A program made the position numbers and the translations under genes. Shown here piece by piece: positions 58,931 to 64,000 of a stretch of DNA of 64,000 nt. Source of the DNA: Owenia fusiformis. Its lineage: Eukaryota > Annelida > Polychaeta > Sabellida > Oweniidae. The stretch covers positions 21,840,455-21,904,454 of the forward strand of contig CAIIXF020000002.1 of NCBI GenBank assembly GCA_903813345.2. The letters run 5' to 3'. The stretch's first letter is position 1; every line of letters starts with the position of its first letter. The notes below the pieces were generated by a model, which did no database searches, was not told the DNA's origin, and saw only the letters and a program-made list of their open reading frames with translations.

Positions 58931-59347
58931 GCAAATTCATCAAGTTAGGACAACACATGCAAGGAATGTTCTAGTAACCTTAATTATGCCATCAACAAGA
59001 TATAGTGATAGTAATGACTAACGTCCAGTTAAATGAATCATTACATGAACATAATTTAAAGTTCCTGTACAGGAAGATGTAGACACCGATGTTCAGTAAA
59101 ATTATATATAACACACTAAGCCTAACATTTTCACATGTGAAGGTAAAACACAACTAACTCATGCTTTGACTTATTAACAAATGTATATTGTTTTTCCAAT
59201 AATTAATGAGTTAATACACAAGAACTTTTTTGAGCATCCAAATAGAGAATATTGACACACAGAATTGAACTTAAATATAATTACAGTCTCGTATGTCATC
59301 TATCAAAAATCTATCCTATCGTTAATAAGTTTTATTAAGTATTTTAT
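58931..59347. other. AT-rich spacer
   Basis: The first 100 bp still carry faint satellite words (GTCACATAAATGGC, GGAATGTTCTAGTAACCTTA). After that nothing is recognised. Confidence 0.45.
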
Positions 59348-60111
59348 TAACCCCTAAACGGTTAAGGGGGTGGGGAGATTTGCCGTTCTGGCTTGTCTTA
59401 AAATTGAATTAGGCATATTTTAACTAATAAATCGTGACTATATTGTATTTACTGAGGGATATACACTGTATCAAAAATCGAGCATTTAATAACTGATTTA
59501 TCCTATACTTAGTAGATTATGAGAATTAAATATGCATTGAAATTTCCCATTTTTCCCCAAATTTTTTTTCACATTTTTAAAAAAAAGATTTTCAAATTTT
59601 TTTTTCAAATTTTATTTTTCAAAATATGAGTTAGGCTATATGAGTTTGATAATCTCAGAAACTTAAAAAAACACTTTAAAACACCAAGAAAATGTGTATC
59701 TTAAGTATATTTTTGAATTTTGGAACTTTATAAGGTATATGACGTACCAAGAACATCAGTAGGTATGAAATACATCTGTTATGTACGGTCGGTTTTGGAT
59801 ACAGGGTTTATCCCTCGGGAAATATGTGTATATCCCTTGGTCCCTGCGGTCCCTCGGGATATACACATATTTCCCTTGGGATAAAACCTGTATCCAAAAC
59901 CTCCCAGTACATAACCCTTATATATCTCCCGCTCAACTCAGATATCAATTATATTCCCGCATGTTATTTACCTATAACACTACTAAGTATGGGATTAACC
60001 TTTGATGATCTTTCAATATTTCATTTCCGAGATTGTGCCCAGATCTCGGCAGATCTATTCACCCCCTTTACTATGAATGTTATTATCTATAGCCTAACTG
60101 TTTAGGGGTTA
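59348..60111. mobile_element. 764 bp MITE-like element with an internal long hairpin
   Basis: TAACCCCTAAACGGTTA at the left and TAACTGTTTAGGGGTTA at the right are inverted with one mismatch. Within it, 59779-59914 is a near-perfect hairpin: TATGTACGGTCGGTTTTGG... pairs with ...CCAAAACCTCCCAGTACATA, about 58 bp arms around a GGTCCCTGCGGTCC loop. Short frames in the hairpin are mirrored and not genes. Confidence 0.7.
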
Positions 60112-60938
60112 TATTGTTATTTTTCTGAACGGGAATGAATAAATATTCTTATTTGAGCTTGAACAAATGCTCTATTAGTTAACATGGTATTGATTTTCAA
60201 AAAGCAATAAGGACCATTTTAAGTTGGGAATAAATCTAGAAAAATTGCATGTTTCAGATATGAAGCCATTATATCTATGCAATCTTAAAAGTACTGTCCC
60301 GTTACTTGTTGTAGAGATAAAAATTTAATTCAAACTGGCTTGCTTCTCGGAACAGATATTGTTTATGCTAAGTGTTCATTTTTCCTTGAAAGCATGAGCT
60401 CTCATTGGTCCTCATCACTTTCCAAATGTTTTTTCAAATGACTTGTACAGCTCAGTCGTTGTTTCCCTGGTTGCATGTTTAACACATTGCCATTTCTGCT
60501 TGTTTTTGGACATTTTCCTGGAAAAAATCAATCTATTGAAAAGTATGAAATGTAACCTGTATACCCATACCCACTCTGTATATTTTGCAGTGTCATTTTC
60601 AACCAAAATTGAGCTAGCGATCTATTCTTTACAATCTCAGATACAATATTTCTCAAAGGTCCACAATGTGTTGTAAATCAGTAAGTTATTGAGGATTAAA
60701 AGTGCGAAAATCGGGAAAATTTTTAAATTCTTCCAAATATAAATATGGAAGCCATATATATAAAATAAAATACATAATTGTAAAATTCTTTGGTAAAATA
60801 CTCTAGTATTCCTGAAGTAAAGTCTGCACTTTATATTTTTAGAATAGAATGACAAGGATCTTGCTAGATTTGATTCTGCTGGAAACTTAATATATATAAA
60901 ATACTTCTATAATGAATAATAGATTAACCTGGACTTAC
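60112..60938. other. Unassigned sequence with a dispersed repeat copy
   Basis: About 60585-60745 is the third copy of the repeat found at 18.8 and 46.6 kb (AATCTCAGATACAATAT, GGTCCACAATGTGTTGTAAA). No gene is recognised. Confidence 0.45.
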
Positions 60939-62021
60939 CGAAGTCACTTTCCTCGCAACTCCCCAAGCTCAGAGGACTCTAGACTGCCTAACTTCCAAAC
61001 CGTCAAATGTTCCATTCTGCTTGTACTGCTAGTTTGTCTGAAATATTTTAGAGACTTGTAGTATAAACATTTTATTAGTTGGTTATCTGAAAATGCACCT
61101 GAGGGTGTAATCTTTCTTCCACCAGATCTGATCTTTGTCTCAGGAGACTTTTTGGGACTACTCTGGGGTAAAACAATCCCTAATGCTCATCTGTTTATAG
61201 ATCCCTAGTAGCTTTTTGTACTATCCTTTTGTATTTCTACAGTAGAATCATATAGCCAAAACATTCCTTCGTTGACTCTCATAATCTTCATCCAATGATC
61301 TAACTAGAGATCTATTTATTAAAATATTCTATTGGATAATAATTTGAAATGTTGGAACGGTAGGAAAGTAGATACCTGAGAATGACTCTTAACTTTCTGA
61401 GATAAAATATGGCAGGTCAACTTCGGGTCAGTGTGACACCTCTAGAAATAATATAGGCCTACCTGATTAGCATAACATCACTCATCTCAACACAGCCAAA
61501 ATCATCTCAGGGTTATCATGGGTGAAGGCTACAACAATCCTGAAAACAGAATAGGTAGATGGGAAAATAGAGGACAATAGTAGTACTTTAAAAGACTGTT
61601 ACTTTATTTTATACTTTTATTTCAAATTGTATTGATTAAGATAAGACCTTTAAATTGTGAATATGATGAGTAAATCTACTGAGATGTTTTAACATTGTGT
61701 CAATCAGGATTAAGTTCAAACCTTTTAAAAGAACTTAATTATATAGCAGTCATACTTTTAAAATTTGCACAGGGCGCCAAATTAAATAGCACCAAATTAA
61801 AGCAATTTACAGTATCTCATTTGCTGTGAAACTGTGAAAGTTAAATAATAACTGCATTAAATACAAATGAATACTTTCTGAAGCAAGGAGCCACAAATAA
61901 TGCAAGTTAATTAAATCAAACGATGAAATAATATACCTGATTAGTATGAAACACCATCATCCAACAAGGTCTCAGGGTTATCATGGATGAAAGCTACAAA
62001 AATCTGGTTCATCTCCTACTT
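60939..62021 (-). other. Three possible small minus-strand exons, two of them tandem-duplicated
   Basis: On the minus strand three segments have good splice borders: 62021-61937 (CTGTTTTCAG to CAG/GTATAT), 61539-61463 (CTGTTTTCAG to CAG/GTAGGC) and 61037-60939 (TATTTCAG to TTCG/GTAAGT). The first two are related (GTAGCTTTCATCCATGATAACC against GTAGCCTTCACCCATGATAACC), and the similarity runs into their flanks. None is open in a shared frame, so they could be UTR or lncRNA exons or just a duplicated repeat. Confidence 0.3.
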
Positions 62022-62266
62022 CTGAAAACAGAGTAGAGAACTATTGTACACTAAGTACACTGGAAAAACAGATGACAATAGTAGTTTTTTTAAAGGCTGA
62101 TAAAAGTTAACTTAACTTAAAAGAAATTAACTTTCATTGAATTCGATCAATAAAAACAAAGCTTAATTTCAGATTTGCTGAAGATGAAATACACTTTTCA
62201 GTCTCTATCAATTGTTAAAAGGCGTGTGCTTATAACAAACACCATTTCGATTAAAAAATATCAATA

Positions 62267-62480
62267 ATCAGGCCCATAGCAAGGATTTGCCAAGGGGGGT
62301 TCATTTTTCAAAAATTTCCAGGGGGGGTTCACATTTGACAATTTTGGCCCAAATATGGACAAAATCACTTGAGAAGTGCTCAAAATGGTGAAAACTGCAT
62401 GATTTTGAAAGAATTTTTGGCCAGGGGGGGGGGGGTTTGCCCGAACCCTGCGAACCCCTCCCCCTGGCTACGGGCCTGAT
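62267..62480. mobile_element. Short element with GGCCC-type inverted ends and G-runs
   Basis: ATCAGGCCCATAGC at the left and GCTACGGGCCTGAT at the right are imperfect inverted repeats. The interior has several runs of 6-14 G and the words GGGGTTCA and GAACCC. This is a common MITE-like pattern in invertebrate genomes; partial relatives occur near 23.0-23.3 kb. Confidence 0.6.
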
Positions 62481-62696
62481 AATCATACAGTTTCAAGGAA
62501 GGTTGAAGTTCACCTTTCAGTCTCCGTAAATTGGTAAAGGGTGTATGCTTAATATGCTTAATAACAGACACATTTCCACATCAAAAACTGTCAAAGGCGA
62601 ACCTAAATCATAATGGATAATGTTTGATTTTAAATTAAATTCACAAAATTTTGCCAGGCATATGTTATATACATATTAATACTAGCCTAAATAAAT

Positions 62697-63551
62697 TTCA
62701 CCCTATGCAGACAGAGCCTGTGGGAAATATTGGGTGCGGTGCAAATGAGCGGAGGATGCGGAGCTAATGGTCATTTTTGATTTTAAAATTGGGATATTTC
62801 TGAAACTAAGCCGTTTTGGGACTTCAAATATACCAAGATATGTGTATTTGACACCAAATATCAAAAAATTTTGAAAATAGTAGTGCAATTCATTTTATAG
62901 TGACGCAGTATGCCTTAAACATTTCCCAGACCTATATATTTTGAGACTATCCTTTTAATACTGCGTCCCCAGCATTCATAAAAAATGGTGTTCAAGATAC
63001 ACTACCCATGCAAATTATTTTTGCATCTTGGAAGCCAGGCAGTATCTGTGTGATTTTATAAAAATTCGGAAATGTTCTTCAGATATGAGCCCCCTCTAAA
63101 TATTGGGTGCGGAGGTACGTTTATGGAGCTCCTCCGCACCCAATATTTAGAGGGGGCTCATATCTGAAAAACATTTCCGAATTTTTATAAAAGCACACAG
63201 ATACTGCCTGGCTTCCAAGATGCAAAAATAATTTGTATAGATAGTGTACCTTGAACACCATTTTTTATGAATGCTGGGGACTCAGTATTAAAAGGATAAT
63301 TTCAAAATATATAGGTCTGGGAAAGGTTTAAGGCACACTGCGTCGCTACAGAATGAATTACGCTACTATTTTCACAATTGTATTGATATTTGGTGTCAAA
63401 TACACATATCTTGGTATATTTGAAGTCCCAAAACGGCTTAGTTTCAAAAATATCCCAAATTTAAATTCAAAAATGACCGTTAGCTCCGCACCCCCGCTCA
63501 TTTGCTCCGCACCCAATATTTCCCACAGGCTCTGTCTGCATAGGGTGAATT
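62697..63551. repeat. 855 bp near-perfect palindrome (foldback element)
   Basis: The left arm starts TTCACCCTATGCAGACAGAG and the right arm ends with its inverse, CTCTGTCTGCATAGGGTGAA. Arms of about 410 bp match with few differences. They share GGGAAATATTGGGTGCGG, CCAAGATATGTGTATTTGAC, CATAAAAAATGGTGTTCAAG and CAGATATGAGCCCCCTCTAA with their inverses. The centre is near 63120 with a loop of about 20 bp (GTACGTTTATGGAGC). GGGTGCGGAG occurs four times, twice per arm. Mirrored small frames (62703-62888 and 63353-63562) encode the same residues because of the symmetry. Confidence 0.9.
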
Positions 63552-64000
63552 TTGGAACATAAATAAATGACATGTGAATTTGCTGAAGTGACGATTTCCC
63601 ATGTTAAAAATAAGAGAATTTTAGAGAGACCATACATCATGCGATTTATCGCATTCTACCCCCACTTTAACAAAAACCTGTATGGCCCAGTTATCTACGG
63701 CTGACGTTGTTGGTCTACGACATTTCAGAATCAGGGAGTGGATAACAGGGCCAGACGAGTTTGGTTACCCCCACTTATGTTTTTTACAAATTTAAGTGGG
63801 GGTCGTAGAGTAGATGAGATTACAGTAAAATTTTGAATGTTTGGAACTTCTCTGAATCTAAAAAATAAGCAATTAAAGGACCACATTGAAACAGAACATG
63901 TAAAAATAGAAACATTTATACATGTTCTTACTTTTGTTTATTTTAGTTTGTTTTGTAGTTTAGCTATCATATCTGTGACCTCATATTTCAATGCTTCTCT
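63552..64000. other. Right edge of the window
   Basis: Contains a loose inverted pair, CTACCCCCACTTTAAC near 63656 and TTAAGTGGGGGTCGTAGAG near 63793, probably a small MITE. No gene is recognised. Confidence 0.45.

Noticed and set aside
62703-63562. Two related small proteins (VKYTYLGIFEVPKRLSF) on opposite strands
   Set aside because: They are mirror images produced by the palindrome arms, not two genes.
1-64000. tRNA, rRNA or snRNA genes
   Set aside because: I looked for the TTCGANNC T-loop with a matching acceptor stem and for conserved rRNA words on both strands and saw none. A covariance-model scan would settle it.

Overview
This is eukaryotic, almost certainly metazoan, DNA. It is AT-rich, its genes are split by GT-AG introns, and it holds many transposon relics, minisatellites and palindromes. 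The gene set is an ATRX-type chromatin remodeller, a secreted fibrinogen-domain lectin-like protein, a secreted YHYH-domain protein and a DUR3-like urea/solute symporter. The DUR3 symporter is known from many marine invertebrates and is absent from vertebrates as far as I know. Together these suggest a marine invertebrate such as an echinoderm, hemichordate, cephalochordate or lophotrochozoan; the species cannot be fixed from the sequence alone.

Layout. (1) 1-17231, + strand: the 3' part of an ATRX orthologue, 19 exons whose phases join without a break into 912 codons plus stop. It covers the whole SNF2 helicase core and the C-terminus; the N-terminal ADD region lies left of the window. Intron 7 carries a 3.8 kb decayed DNA transposon with a smaller mariner-like element inside it. 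The last intron is a 25-bp minisatellite that reappears in the 3' UTR. (2) 21024-22818, - strand: a three-exon secreted protein with a PAN/apple-like part and a fibrinogen C-terminal domain. (3) 24628-26359, + strand: a two-exon secreted YHYH-domain protein. (4) 26.8-29.0 kb, - strand: a 5'-truncated, frameshifted non-LTR retrotransposon. (5) 29898-41599, - strand: a complete eight-exon DUR3-like sodium/solute symporter of 780 aa. Its introns hold a 3.2 kb foldback element, a TTAA-flanked MITE, a reverse-transcriptase relic and a mariner-type MITE. (6) About 43.0-51.5 kb: a large inverted repeat (palindrome), its left arm broken by a second non-LTR retrotransposon (43.6-45.8 kb). (7) 51623 onward, + strand: a second copy of the DUR3 signal-peptide exon, head-to-head with the intact gene. 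It is followed by a 2.5 kb 115/105-bp satellite sitting in its intron, and by a second exon that is cut after about 12 codons by a 440 bp inverted-repeat element. (8) 55.7-58.9 kb: a 190-bp satellite with higher-order structure. (9) 59-64 kb: further inverted-repeat elements, including a near-perfect 855 bp palindrome, and possible small minus-strand exons.

The four host genes show no common pathway. The most interesting part is the right half. There the 5' end of a transporter gene has been duplicated in inverted orientation around a palindrome, and the duplicate has decayed among two different satellites, both with higher-order repeat organisation. A second theme is a set of terminal-inverted-repeat elements whose interiors are built from one short repeated word.
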